A stretch of DNA of 64,000 bases, from the NCBI RefSeq assembly GCF_011761345.1, contig NZ_JAASRY010000004.1:351071-415070 (forward strand), in the 5' to 3' direction. Origin of the DNA: Thalassobacillus devorans (GTDB taxonomy: Bacteria; Bacillota; Bacilli; Bacillales; Halobacillaceae). Positions 1 to 7,496 of the stretch are shown piece by piece. The first letter of the stretch is position 1, and each line of letters opens with the position of its first letter. A model generated the notes under the pieces. The model saw nothing but the letters and a program-made list of their open reading frames with translations. It was not told the origin of the DNA and searched no databases. The position numbers and the translations under genes are program-made.

Positions 1-75
1 TTCCCCAACGTCCCAAAACTCTCACAATCATCTCGAAATCAAGCCTTCGACTTTTCGGCTCTATTGCGGAATAAG
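1..75 (+). repeat. Right-hand end of a composite palindromic element (edge fragment)
   Basis: Positions 31-60 carry TCTCGAAATCAAGCCTTCG followed by ACTTTTCGGC, nearly identical to the right ends of the complete copies at about 15090-15116 and 63460-63492. The preceding TTCCCC...TCCC resembles the closing arm of the second palindromic module. The rest of the copy lies to the left of the window. Confidence 0.7.
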
Positions 76-133
76 CCTATTATGAAAATCAACAACAAAG
101 TTTAACAGAGCCAAAATAAAAATAAAGAAAAGA

Positions 134-158
134 GCTGCACCGCCTAAGCGGAGGCAGC
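134..158 (-). terminator. Rho-independent terminator of the pspA cluster
   Basis: On the minus strand GCTGCCTCCGC and GCGGTGCAGC pair around a TTAG loop, followed by a T-rich tail (TCTTTTCTTTATTTTTATTT). It lies 14 bp after the stop codon of the last cluster gene. Confidence 0.85.
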
Positions 159-171
159 CCGAGACGAAGGC

Positions 172-567
172 TTATGTGATTGATGCCCCGATAACGAAGG
201 CTAAACCGATCGATACACCTACTGAAATGATGCCGACTGCTATATTGTTTTCTTTCAGCATGGTTTCGACAGAGAACTTTCGGGTGAAAAATTCAAACAG
301 GTAATAGGCAAGCATTTGCAGCGCCACACCATAAGCACCCCAAATCAATGTATCCCACAGTGTCAAACTGTGATATATGGCAAATGAGAGGATGATACAA
401 ATTCCAACGATCTTTCCGGCTATCGATAACGCAACTGCAGTGTTACCCTGTTTAACTTCGTCCCAATCTTTATACTTGGACGTGATCACTTCAAAAATTG
501 CCAAGCCGACCAATACAACAATAATGGCAATAACAAAATAAGCAAAAGTAGCAATGAATGGTCCCAT
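172..567 (-). CDS. DUF350 family (YjfL-like) small membrane protein
   Basis: A 131-residue hydrophobic protein with four predicted membrane segments (about residues 5-28, 44-66, 70-92 and 107-129) and short charged loops such as KYKDWDEVKQGN, typical of the DUF350/YjfL family. The biochemical role is unknown; the family often sits with PspA-like genes, as in the E. coli yjfIJKL region. It is the last gene of a four-gene minus-strand cluster and is followed by a terminator. The ATG is preceded by a strong AGGAGG at good spacing. It probably acts in the membrane as part of an envelope-stress module (inference from neighbours). Confidence 0.85.
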   Translation of the reverse strand: MGPFIATFAYFVIAIIVVLVGLAIFEVITSKYKDWDEVKQGNTAVALSIAGKIVGICIILSFAIYHSLTLWDTLIWGAYGVALQMLAYYLFEFFTRKFSVETMLKENNIAVGIISVGVSIGLAFVIGASIT

Positions 568-586
568 AATTCAACCTCCTAGATAA

Positions 587-1267
587 TTATTTTCCTGTGC
601 CAGGTCCTCCACCGCGTCCCGACGAACCACGAAATGTACCTGTATCACCTGAACGGTATCCACCGTACATCGAGTACCCTCCATAACAATCATTGGATGC
701 TCGGCAACGCCCAGCCTGTTTCTCTGCCCAATTATTAGAGTTCAGCATTCGGTTCAACACGGCATAAGTCAGGAGTCCACTAAAGAAACCTGGGGAGTAA
801 TGATTGCGTACGAATTGATCATTCGCCAGTTCTATGAACACCACTCCAGGCTCTTCTTCACTTTCTTTCATAATTACAAAATCATCCGGATATACAATCA
901 CTTGTTTATTATCGGTAAATTCACTCTTTTCTTCCGGCTCAAGCGTTTCAGAAAGCAGCTCGGCAAGTTCAGGTATGGTGAATTTCCTGGTTACATATAC
1001 TTTGGAAATGCCCTGATCGGTACGTACAGTGTCAATCAGGGGAAAATGTTCACTGACCATTTCCTCAGCATCCTCTGGGCTGGATTGTTCCATCGCGGAT
1101 ACAATATCTGTTTTTGCCTGTTCATCTGGTAACTCATCATATGTACGTTCCTCGTTAGATAGGGGCCCGGTAATCCCTCTTGACCTCTCGTCATTACCGC
1201 CAAAGACATTCATGAACAAGACGATCACAATAATACCAAAGCCAAACAATACCAGGTAATCCTTCAT
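587..1267 (-). CDS. DUF4247 family protein with N-terminal membrane anchor
   Basis: A 226-residue protein with an N-terminal hydrophobic segment (about residues 4-21), an acidic central domain (about 40-150), a small hydrophobic patch and a Gly/Ser/Arg-rich tail with two cysteines (about residues 187-193, GRCRASNDC). I recognise it as the DUF4247 type found next to PspA and DUF350 genes in Bacillaceae; its function is not known. It lies between pspA and the DUF350 gene on the same strand, 19 bp from the latter. The ATG has an AAGGAGG. The anchor suggests a membrane location with a large soluble domain. Confidence 0.8.
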   Translation of the reverse strand: MKDYLVLFGFGIIVIVLFMNVFGGNDERSRGITGPLSNEERTYDELPDEQAKTDIVSAMEQSSPEDAEEMVSEHFPLIDTVRTDQGISKVYVTRKFTIPELAELLSETLEPEEKSEFTDNKQVIVYPDDFVIMKESEEEPGVVFIELANDQFVRNHYSPGFFSGLLTYAVLNRMLNSNNWAEKQAGRCRASNDCYGGYSMYGGYRSGDTGTFRGSSGRGGGPGTGK

Positions 1268-1308
1268 ATCGAGTCCTCCTTTCTGGAGAGAGATTCATGG
1301 ACTAACGG

Positions 1309-1341
1309 AGAAGGGCCTGACTATTCGAGTCAGACCCTTCT
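1309..1341. other. Strong intercistronic hairpin between pspA and the DUF4247 gene
   Basis: AGAAGGGCCTGACT and AGTCAGACCCTTCT form a 14-bp stem with one mismatch and a five-base loop. The minus-strand continuation is CCGTTAG, not a T run, so it does not look like a complete terminator. It may be a processing or mRNA-stability element. A second inverted pair (CATAGC/GCTATG) follows at about 1343-1373. Confidence 0.6.
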
Positions 1342-1387
1342 ACCATAGCTTCATTATCTGTTGTCATAGCTATGCTCAGTAAGTGGG

Positions 1388-2062
1388 TTACTCTTTGCCC
1401 ATTTTTTTCTTTAAGGCCGCCAGCTCATCATCCACTCCGTTTTTCTCCAAAGCTTCAAATTCATCGTCCAGCGAACGGTTGGCCTGTGACATATCCTCGC
1501 TCGTTTCTGCTTCCGCTTCTTGCTGGAGTACTTTCTCCTCCATCCGGTCGAAACCCTGGCGAGAGTCATCTCCGCCGATATTGGACATCGTACGATTCAT
1601 CTTCGTACGGGTTTTGGCAGATTCAGAACGAGCTTTAAGAGAATCTTTCTTCAATTTCATCTGCTGGTATTCCTTTTTCATTTCGTCAAGCTTTTCGCGC
1701 AGACTGTCTGCATCTGTTTTTGCCTGTTCCCAGGATGCCTCCAGCTGCTCCGCCTGCTCCTGTTGACTGTTCTTATCTTCCAGTGCCCGTCGTGCAAGAT
1801 CTTCATTCCCTGCTTCGATCGCTTGTTCCGCTTGCTTCATTCGCTTATCGACAAGTGCCTGGGCGTCATCATATTTCCGTTTCAACATTTTCTCGTTTGC
1901 AATCTGCTTGGCAACAGCACTCTCCGCTTCACGGATATCATTTTCCATGTCGCGCATAAACTGATCCAGCATTTTCACTGGGTCTTCCGCTTTATCCAGC
2001 ATCGCGTTCAACTCTGAATTAACAACCGTCTTCATACGTTTGAAAAATTGGAACATCTTCAA
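1388..2062 (-). CDS. pspA: PspA/IM30 (Vipp1) family envelope-stress protein
   Basis: A 224-residue, highly charged, almost wholly coiled-coil protein. The start (MKMFQFFKRMKTVVNSELNAM) matches the amphipathic helix of PspA/IM30 proteins, and DPVKMLDQFMRDM is the family signature. PspA assembles on the inner face of the membrane and counters membrane damage. The gene follows DUF4178 and precedes DUF4247; the AGGAGG lies correctly before the ATG. B. subtilis pspA is SigW-controlled, and a SigW-type promoter heads this cluster. The C-terminus is a long acidic and basic helix. Confidence 0.93.
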   Translation of the reverse strand: MKMFQFFKRMKTVVNSELNAMLDKAEDPVKMLDQFMRDMENDIREAESAVAKQIANEKMLKRKYDDAQALVDKRMKQAEQAIEAGNEDLARRALEDKNSQQEQAEQLEASWEQAKTDADSLREKLDEMKKEYQQMKLKKDSLKARSESAKTRTKMNRTMSNIGGDDSRQGFDRMEEKVLQQEAEAETSEDMSQANRSLDDEFEALEKNGVDDELAALKKKMGKE

Positions 2063-2076
2063 ACTCCTCCTTTAAA

Positions 2077-2598
2077 TTAATGGGAACCTGCTATAATTTT
2101 AATATCATACGGCTCAATATCGTGACCCAGACTCACTTCTGTATCGCTGCCCCAAGCCTCCACACTAAGATACTCTTTTTCATCTTCTGAAATATAATCG
2201 GCATACTGGATCATTTGCCCATTAACGTTGCTGCTTCTTCCCTCACCTACTACTCTTGCCTGCCCACCGCTATCCTTATGAAAAGCATTTCCTTCATATT
2301 CCAATTTGCTCGGGAAAGGCTGAGAGACGGGCAGTTTGATAGTACGATAAATACCCAGCTCTAATTCATCGTCCATTTCAGCTGAAAGCCAAATTGTGGA
2401 GCGTCCTTCAAGCAATTGATAACCAAACCATTCATAGGCATGTTCCCTATAAGTGATTTTTCCCACCACTTCATAATCCACCAGCTCATAGTTCACGATA
2501 TCTCCCACTTGGATATTCAGCGGCGTTCGCTCTTTCACTTTTGGAACTTGCGCTTTTTTATTTGAAAATAAACGTGATAACAATCCCAGACCGTTCAC
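2077..2598 (-). CDS. DUF4178 domain protein, first gene of the pspA cluster
   Basis: A 173-residue soluble protein. After a basic N-terminus (about residues 1-25) it has a beta-rich domain with VGDIVNYELVDYEVVGKI and a tryptophan-containing YEWFGYQLLEG segment, typical of DUF4178. Function unknown; the family is repeatedly linked to PspA and DUF350 genes. The first in-frame start is a GTG at 2598 that lies almost on top of its AAGGAGAGG, so a CTG or TTG a few codons downstream could be used instead. It is the promoter-proximal gene, 36 bp from the SigW-type -10 element. Confidence 0.75.
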   Translation of the reverse strand: MNGLGLLSRLFSNKKAQVPKVKERTPLNIQVGDIVNYELVDYEVVGKITYREHAYEWFGYQLLEGRSTIWLSAEMDDELELGIYRTIKLPVSQPFPSKLEYEGNAFHKDSGGQARVVGEGRSSNVNGQMIQYADYISEDEKEYLSVEAWGSDTEVSLGHDIEPYDIKIIAGSH

Positions 2599-2633
2599 CT
2601 CTCCTTCCTAAAAAACGCTGTGTCACTTTTATA

Positions 2634-2659
2634 TACGGAGTGATAATAAGAACGTTTCA
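2634..2659 (-). promoter_or_regulatory. SigW-type (ECF) promoter of the pspA cluster
   Basis: The minus strand reads TGAAAC at 2659-2654, a 16-bp spacer, then CGTA at 2637-2634. This is an exact match to the published SigW consensus TGAAAC-N16-CGTA and is correctly placed for the DUF4178-pspA-DUF4247-DUF350 cluster. Confidence 0.85.
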
Positions 2660-2695
2660 TTTTTTATTAAAATTTTTATATTTATGCTATCTAAA

Positions 2696-2727
2696 ACAGC
2701 GAGGAAAGTTTGAACCTTCCTCGCTGT
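2696..2727 (-). terminator. Terminator downstream of ald
   Basis: ACAGCGAGGAA and TTCCTCGCTGT pair around a ten-base loop, followed on the minus strand by TTTTAG. It sits 7 bp after the ald stop and insulates ald from the SigW promoter. Confidence 0.85.
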
Positions 2728-2733
2728 TCTCCC

Positions 2734-3855
2734 TTAATTATACATTAACAATGCCTCAACATCTGAGTATTCCAGCTGATGAGCTTCAGCAACTGCACGG
2801 TACGTGACAAAACCATCCAGTGTATTGATTCCTTTCCGCAATGCTTTATTATCCTGACAAGCCTGACGATATCCTTTGTTGGCCAGCTGAAGCGCGTAGG
2901 GAATAGTGACATTGGTCAATCCTATTGTAGATGTTCTTGGAACTGCCCCAGGCATATTGGCGACAGCATAATGGACAACCCCATGTTTCTCATATGTTGG
3001 GTTGTCATGTGTCGTGATTCGATCCGTCGTTTCAAAAATACCCCCCTGGTCGATTGCCACATCTACGATAACAGAACCTTTCATCATAGACTGCACCATT
3101 TCATCAGTAACTAGTTTCGGGGCTTTCGCTCCAGGAATCAAGACAGCTCCGATTACCAGGTCCGATTCCGCAAGGGCTTCCTGGATATTCAATGGATTTG
3201 ACATTAATGTATTGATTTCGGACCCAAATATATCATCCAATTGTCGTAAACGTTCTGGATTTAAATCGATGATGGTGACATCGGCACCGAGTCCCATCGC
3301 TATTTTGGCAGCGTTCGTTCCCACAACTCCCCCGCCGATTACGGTCACACGGCCGCGGCGAACGCCCGGAATACCTCCAAGTAAAATACCTTTACCACCA
3401 TGCAATTTTTCTAAAAACTGTGCGCCTATCTGGGAAGCCATACGACCGGCAACTTCACTCATCGGAGTCAATAGTGGCAGCGAGCCATTATCCAATTGGA
3501 CCGTTTCATAAGCAATGCTGACCACTTTACGGTCGATCAATGCTTTTGTCAATTCCGGCTCTGGAGCCAGATGAAGATACGTAAACAAGATAAGCCCTTC
3601 ATAGAAATAATCATATTCTTCAGGAAGGGGCTCTTTAACCTTCATGACCATCTCCTGACTCCAGGCTTCTTTAGCTGTGTCGACAATGTGGGCTCCCGCT
3701 TCTATGTACTGCGCATCCGTGAAATTAGAGCCTACTCCTGCATTTGTTTCCACATACACTTCATGACCGGCATTTGTCAAAGAAATAACCCCGGCCGGAG
3801 TCATAGCAACGCGATTTTCATTGTTTTTTATCTCTCTGGGTACTCCGATTCTCAT
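2734..3855 (-). CDS. ald: Alanine dehydrogenase
   Basis: NAD-dependent L-alanine dehydrogenase, interconverting alanine with pyruvate and ammonia; in bacilli it supports growth on alanine and sporulation. The N-terminus [17 protein letters not shown], the substrate lysine in MKVKEP, the catalytic histidine in YLHLAPEPE, and the Rossmann motif [17 protein letters not shown] at about residue 170 are all present; 373 residues is the usual length. The ATG at 3855 has GGGAGG nine bases upstream, whereas the ATG two codons earlier would lie too close to it. It is monocistronic, with a terminator downstream and two inverted repeats upstream that may be operators. Confidence 0.97.
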   Translation of the reverse strand: MRIGVPREIKNNENRVAMTPAGVISLTNAGHEVYVETNAGVGSNFTDAQYIEAGAHIVDTAKEAWSQEMVMKVKEPLPEEYDYFYEGLILFTYLHLAPEPELTKALIDRKVVSIAYETVQLDNGSLPLLTPMSEVAGRMASQIGAQFLEKLHGGKGILLGGIPGVRRGRVTVIGGGVVGTNAAKIAMGLGADVTIIDLNPERLRQLDDIFGSEINTLMSNPLNIQEALAESDLVIGAVLIPGAKAPKLVTDEMVQSMMKGSVIVDVAIDQGGIFETTDRITTHDNPTYEKHGVVHYAVANMPGAVPRTSTIGLTNVTIPYALQLANKGYRQACQDNKALRKGINTLDGFVTYRAVAEAHQLEYSDVEALLMYN

Positions 3856-3924
3856 GTTCATTAACCTCCCAATCCATTGTTCTAGGACTCTTGTCCTTAC
3901 CTTCTCACAATCACTATACCATTA

Positions 3925-3968
3925 TTTGTGTCGAGTGGATAGATGACACAAATGTAAGCCTTTACATT
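3925..3968. promoter_or_regulatory. Two adjacent inverted repeats upstream of ald
   Basis: TTTGTGTC (3925-3932) and GACACAAA (3945-3952) form a perfect 8-bp inverted repeat. Overlapping its end, AATGTAA (3951-3957) and TTACATT (3962-3968) form a second 7-bp inverted repeat. Both lie 70-115 bp upstream of the ald start and could bind a regulator (an AdeR-like activator is one possibility, not shown). Confidence 0.45.
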
Positions 3969-4018
3969 GTAACAAAAATCTTTATTATTTACATTTTAAA
4001 TCGACATAATTTTCACCA

Positions 4019-4777
4019 TCATCGATGACGGTGGATGACATCCAGTCCTCCGGTCACCTCATATACCGCTCCGGTTATCATGTCGCTGTCTTTATCACAT
4101 AAAAATTCGATGGTACGGGCGATATCTTCTCCTGTACCTGACCGGCCTATAGGAGTATGTTCATCATGGTCTTTGCGGCTTTCTGCAATTGTTGCTTCCT
4201 TCATGTTCCCCGTAATATTTCCTGGGCAAACCATGTTGGATGTTATGCCATTTTCCGCTTCTTCAAAAGCTATCGTTTTCGTCAGGGAAACCAGTCCGAC
4301 TTTAGCAGCTGCAAAAGCGGAACGATAGATCCATCCTGAAGCTGCCCCAGCCCCTTGAAACCCGTAATTGATGATTCGACCGAATTGCTGCTTTCTCATA
4401 TAAGGAGCAACCTGTTGAAATAAATGAAAGGAGGCATCCAGATTGCCACGAATCATAGCATCCCATTCTTCTTGTGTATAATCGAGTAATTTCTTACGTT
4501 CAAAGATGTAAGGCCCCGCATTATTGATCAAATAATCAATTCTCCCAAAACGGTCCACGGCTTCCTGGACGAGCCTGATCAGATCTTCTTTTTTTGTTAC
4601 GTCGGCCTGGATAATCTGTATACGGCTGTGCTCCTCTGGCCATTCTTCCAAAAGCTGTTCGGCTTTGATGCGGTCAGTACGATAGGTAACCGTTACAGAA
4701 TGTCCCTTTTCTAAGAAACGTGTAGTCACTACTTTACCCAGTCCTTTTGTCCCGGCCGTAATCAGTGCATGGCGCAT
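4019..4777 (-). CDS. Short-chain dehydrogenase/reductase (FabG-like)
   Basis: A 252-residue classical SDR. The cofactor glycine motif is TAGTKGLG near the N-terminus, NNAG is at about residue 85, and the catalytic Tyr-Lys seems displaced: YRSAFAAAKVG stands where YxxxK is expected, with tyrosine and lysine seven rather than four residues apart. The ATG at 4777 is chosen because AAGGGGGA lies six bases upstream; a TTG nine codons earlier lacks a site. The fold suggests an NAD(P)H-dependent oxidoreductase, but the substrate cannot be read and the altered active site may change activity. It stands alone between ald and a small unknown gene. Confidence 0.85.
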   Translation of the reverse strand: MRHALITAGTKGLGKVVTTRFLEKGHSVTVTYRTDRIKAEQLLEEWPEEHSRIQIIQADVTKKEDLIRLVQEAVDRFGRIDYLINNAGPYIFERKKLLDYTQEEWDAMIRGNLDASFHLFQQVAPYMRKQQFGRIINYGFQGAGAASGWIYRSAFAAAKVGLVSLTKTIAFEEAENGITSNMVCPGNITGNMKEATIAESRKDHDEHTPIGRSGTGEDIARTIEFLCDKDSDMITGAVYEVTGGLDVIHRHR

Positions 4778-4928
4778 AACGATTCCCCCTTCAGTCTTTG
4801 ACAATCAGCTGTTTTTTATGTAAATATCCCAACATTTCGCTGTTCTCGAGATGATAAACTGTACACTCTACCTCTACTTTACTACATAAAGGGAAAATGG
4901 TTCACATGTGACGCATTCTTAACCAAAA

Positions 4929-4958
4929 GGCAGCATGAAAATACCATGCCATGCTGCC
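4929..4958 (-). terminator. Terminator of the 49-codon gene
   Basis: GGCAGCATG and CATGCTGCC pair, followed on the minus strand by TTTTGGTT. It starts 7 bp after the stop codon of the small gene, which supports that gene being real. Confidence 0.8.
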
Positions 4959-4964
4959 TCTGAT

Positions 4965-5114
4965 TCAATCCGATTCGGGGTTCTGATGTCTGTCACTCTT
5001 ATGCTGCTTTTTATTACGTGGGGGAAATTCAATATTTCCTGTCTGAAAGCTTTCATTAATTCCTTCTTCTGGGGTTTCCTCTGGTTGTCTAATTTGTTTC
5101 TGATCTTCTTTCAT
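4965..5114 (-). CDS. Small hydrophilic protein of 49 residues, unrecognised
   Basis: An ORF below the usual length cutoff: ATG at 5114 with a good GGAGGTG seven bases upstream, 49 codons, TGA at 4965, then a terminator at once. The product begins MKEDQKQIRQPEETPEEG and ends in HQNPESD. It is highly polar, with no hydrophobic segment and no cysteine, so it is likely disordered. I do not recognise the family. It is divergent from the universal stress protein gene, and a CcpA-type site lies in the shared upstream region. Confidence 0.65.
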   Translation of the reverse strand: MKEDQKQIRQPEETPEEGINESFQTGNIEFPPRNKKQHKSDRHQNPESD

Positions 5115-5163
5115 GTATATCACCTCCATTTATAATGTTCACAAAAGTGTATATTTTCATCAC

Positions 5164-5177
5164 TGACAACGTTTACA
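5164..5177. promoter_or_regulatory. Catabolite-responsive element (cre) match
   Basis: TGACAACGTTTACA matches the consensus TGWAANCGNTNWCA at 13 of 14 positions. It overlaps the -35 region of the usp promoter, about 38 bp upstream of the expected start, a position that usually gives repression by CcpA. Confidence 0.6.
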
Positions 5178-5202
5178 TTAATAACATTCTGCATGTTATA
5201 AT
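5172..5202 (+). promoter_or_regulatory. SigA-type promoter of the universal stress protein gene
   Basis: TTTACA, a 19-bp spacer and TATAAT (5197-5202), with TG one base before the -10 (extended -10). The long spacer is offset by the extended -10. Confidence 0.55.
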
Positions 5203-5232
5203 AGAAGTATAAAAAGGAAGGGAGCGTTTCCT

Positions 5233-5682
5233 ATGTCATTTGAATACAGCCATATTGTGGTAGCTATTGATGGTTCTAACGCTGCTGAATACGCTTTTAA
5301 TAAAGCGATAGATATCGCCAAACGAAATGATGCCCAGCTGATTCTTTCCCACGTAGTCGATACACGCGCATTTGCCACAGTGGAAGCCTATGACAGGTCT
5401 CTTGCTATTCGCGCGGAAGGTTACGCGAAAGAGCTGTTGGATGAATATCAGGATAAAGCGAAGGAAGCAGGAGTTGAAAATGTCATAATCGATGTTGAAT
5501 ATGGCTCACCTAAAATAAAAATCGCAAAAGATGTGGCACCTAAATACAAAGCAGACTTAATTATCTGTGGAGCTACCGGGTTAAATGCTATGGAACGTTT
5601 CTTCATCGGAAGTGTATCGGAACATATTACCCGATATGCCAAGTGTGATGTACTGGTTGTACGGATGCCAGAACAAAAATAA
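5233..5682 (+). CDS. Universal stress protein (UspA family)
   Basis: A 149-residue cytoplasmic UspA-type protein. The N-terminal strand IVVAIDGSNAAEYAF and the C-terminal nucleotide-binding loop GATGLNAMERFFIGSVSEHI (G-2X-G-9X-G-S pattern) indicate an ATP-binding Usp. The physiological role is unknown; such proteins accumulate in stress or growth arrest. The ATG follows AAGGGAG at 8 bp. A 111-residue unknown protein follows 15 bp downstream and is probably cotranscribed. A cre match overlaps the promoter, suggesting carbon control. Confidence 0.93.
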   Translation: MSFEYSHIVVAIDGSNAAEYAFNKAIDIAKRNDAQLILSHVVDTRAFATVEAYDRSLAIRAEGYAKELLDEYQDKAKEAGVENVIIDVEYGSPKIKIAKDVAPKYKADLIICGATGLNAMERFFIGSVSEHITRYAKCDVLVVRMPEQK

Positions 5683-5697
5683 TGGATTGGAGACTTT

Positions 5698-6033
5698 ATG
5701 GAACATTTTTTTACCTATGATTCACGGCTCGGGATTTCTGTACCGGAACTTCCACGATCATTCTCTTCCTATTCCATTGAGCAACAGGCAATTATATTAG
5801 CTGAATGGGAAAATCATAGGGGAGCAATACCGGATAGAGTCAAGGAGCTGGAGAGAGAAATAGACCAATGTCTTTATAAACTTAACCGCGAAGAGGATTT
5901 CGAAGCATCCTGTCGTTTGAACAATCAAATCAGTGAGTTTGCTTCTACTATCAATGACTTATGGATATGGTACCGGACGAACCCTCACATTACATCATCC
6001 AAAAACAACGAAAAAGCCCTGCCTATCAAATAA
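5698..6033 (+). CDS. Unrecognised 111-residue protein cotranscribed with usp
   Basis: A soluble protein with no signal peptide or membrane segment. Residues about 45-75 (VKELEREIDQCLYKLNREED, continuing FEASCRLNNQI) form an amphipathic helical pair resembling the UVR-type motif seen in UvrB/ClpC partners, but this is only a resemblance. It follows usp by 15 bp, with TTGGAGA before its ATG, and its last codons overlap a terminator stem. Function not known. Confidence 0.75.
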   Translation: MEHFFTYDSRLGISVPELPRSFSSYSIEQQAIILAEWENHRGAIPDRVKELEREIDQCLYKLNREEDFEASCRLNNQISEFASTINDLWIWYRTNPHITSSKNNEKALPIK

Positions 6034-6044
6034 GAGAGGCAGGG
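6017..6044. terminator. Bidirectional terminator between the usp operon and moaB
   Basis: CCCTGCCT and AGGCAGGG pair around a 12-base loop. TTAATTTT follows on the plus strand and CTTTTTCG on the minus strand. It lies between convergent genes and overlaps the end of the plus-strand gene. Confidence 0.8.
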
Positions 6045-6050
6045 TTAATT

Positions 6051-6563
6051 TTAGATATCTTTTTGGATTTCACGTACGATGTGGCTAAGTTCAGGAATGA
6101 TCAGCTTATCCATCGCCAATTTCACCGCTCCGCTCGAACCGGGTGTCGAAAAAATTGCAGTATCCCCGCTTACACCGGCGATCGCACGGGAGAGTATAGC
6201 GGCTGATCCGATATCTTCTGTATAACTAAGCATACGGAACACTTCCCCAAAGCCGGTGATTTCTTTATCAAACAGGGCAGCCACTGTTTCAATTGTCACA
6301 TCGCGTTTGGCAATCCCTGTTCCCCCATTTGTCAGAATCGCCTCCACTTCAGGGTCTTCACAACCATCACTAACCGCTTCTCTTATCGCTTGTCCCTCGT
6401 CTTTCACTATTCGATGATCAACGATATGATGTCCATGTGAGGTCAGGCGATCGATCATTAAATTCCCACTTTTATCTGTTTCTTTTGTTCTTGTGTCACT
6501 GACTGTAATAACCATGCAGCTGATAGAGAGCTTTGCTTCATCTTTATGTTGTTCAACGGACAT
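6051..6563 (-). CDS. moaB: Molybdenum cofactor biosynthesis protein MoaB
   Basis: A 170-residue MoaB/Mog-family protein. It has VITVSDTR near the N-terminus and the family motif TNGGTGIAKRDVTIE; FSTPGSSGAV in the C-terminal half is the molybdopterin-binding loop. It is thought to adenylylate molybdopterin before metal insertion. The ATG at 6563 is preferred: GGAGG lies 11 bp upstream, while the GTG at 6575 overlaps that site. It overlaps the end of the EcsC gene, so the two are probably cotranscribed. No other molybdopterin genes are in the window. Confidence 0.93.
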   Translation of the reverse strand: MSVEQHKDEAKLSISCMVITVSDTRTKETDKSGNLMIDRLTSHGHHIVDHRIVKDEGQAIREAVSDGCEDPEVEAILTNGGTGIAKRDVTIETVAALFDKEITGFGEVFRMLSYTEDIGSAAILSRAIAGVSGDTAIFSTPGSSGAVKLAMDKLIIPELSHIVREIQKDI

Positions 6564-7392
6564 GGTTTTCCCCACCTCCTTGTTCTAATAAATAACGATA
6601 TTGATAAAATCTTAGAGCGAATTCAGATACCCTTCGAGTTAAACGATAATTGACTACTGCCCCGACTCCCACACTGACTAACGGAAGGCCCTGGATCACT
6701 TTCTTACGGAACATCATGATAAACAAAGATTTAAACACTTGCTTAAGTGGCTGCTCCAGCCAAGATTCATTAGTCAGCTCGTCTGTACCTTCAAACACAT
6801 AGGGATGTCTATCATTTCTTATTTCCTTGATAAGTTCATCCCACGCCTTTTTCTGCATTCGTTTCGGCAAGGTTGCGGCATGGAAGACCCGTAGAGATAG
6901 CATCATTTCGTATGGGTGGTTCATTTCATGACCAAAGGACAACCCAATCATCTGTACAGCCCTGAGGTTCATCCCCATCATTAATGGAAAATCAATTCCG
7001 AATAATAACAACCCGCCTGTTCCTGTAAGGCCGCCCTGAGCGAAAGAATAAAGCCGGATTCGCGAGATCTGCTGTTGTGCGATATATGTAAGTCGATCGA
7101 CTGATAAAACGTCCAAGTCGGAAATTTGTTCAATTTTTGAATCAAACACCCGCCCTACCGTAATGATGCGCTCTCTTGCATCATTCTGAAAAGAGGTGCC
7201 CTGGATGAAGGCATGGGTATGGAATAAGTAATTATCCAAATTACTAAAAAATAGCTTTTTCCACCTTGGATCGATATTTTCAAACGTCTGATTGACCCAG
7301 GCATCATACATCCGCTCAAAATCGTTGGGCTGGTAATCGGTATATTGTCTTTTCCACAGTTGGATGTCTTTGCTCACTTTTCTGTCACTCAT
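6553..7392 (-). CDS. EcsC family protein
   Basis: A 279-residue protein with the EcsC hydrophobic core GGLTGTGGLLLFGIDFPLMM (about residues 115-135) and a second apolar stretch LVSVGVGAVVNY near the C-terminus. The family is named after the third gene of the B. subtilis ecs operon; its biochemical role is unknown. The ATG at 7392 has GGGAGG seven bases upstream; the ATG at 7407 would include that site in the coding sequence. Its stop overlaps moaB. A short dispersed repeat lies about 105-155 bp upstream. Confidence 0.85.
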   Translation of the reverse strand: MSDRKVSKDIQLWKRQYTDYQPNDFERMYDAWVNQTFENIDPRWKKLFFSNLDNYLFHTHAFIQGTSFQNDARERIITVGRVFDSKIEQISDLDVLSVDRLTYIAQQQISRIRLYSFAQGGLTGTGGLLLFGIDFPLMMGMNLRAVQMIGLSFGHEMNHPYEMMLSLRVFHAATLPKRMQKKAWDELIKEIRNDRHPYVFEGTDELTNESWLEQPLKQVFKSLFIMMFRKKVIQGLPLVSVGVGAVVNYRLTRRVSEFALRFYQYRYLLEQGGGENHVR

Positions 7393-7496
7393 CCTGTTTC
7401 CTCCCATCCTCTCTTACATGTCTATTCTTATTCTAGCTTGAATAGGAGAAAAAAGAAAATCTGCTAAATTTAAAAAAACCGGGCTACAACCTATTC

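Noticed and set aside
4019..4040. CACCGTCATCGATGATGGTG palindrome at the SDR stop as a terminator
   Set aside because: No T run follows on the minus strand; the palindrome is partly coding.
4935..5135. 66-codon plus-strand ORF upstream of usp
   Set aside because: It is antisense to the 49-codon gene, which has a better ribosome site and a terminator; the hydrophobic translation is the shadow of polar codons.
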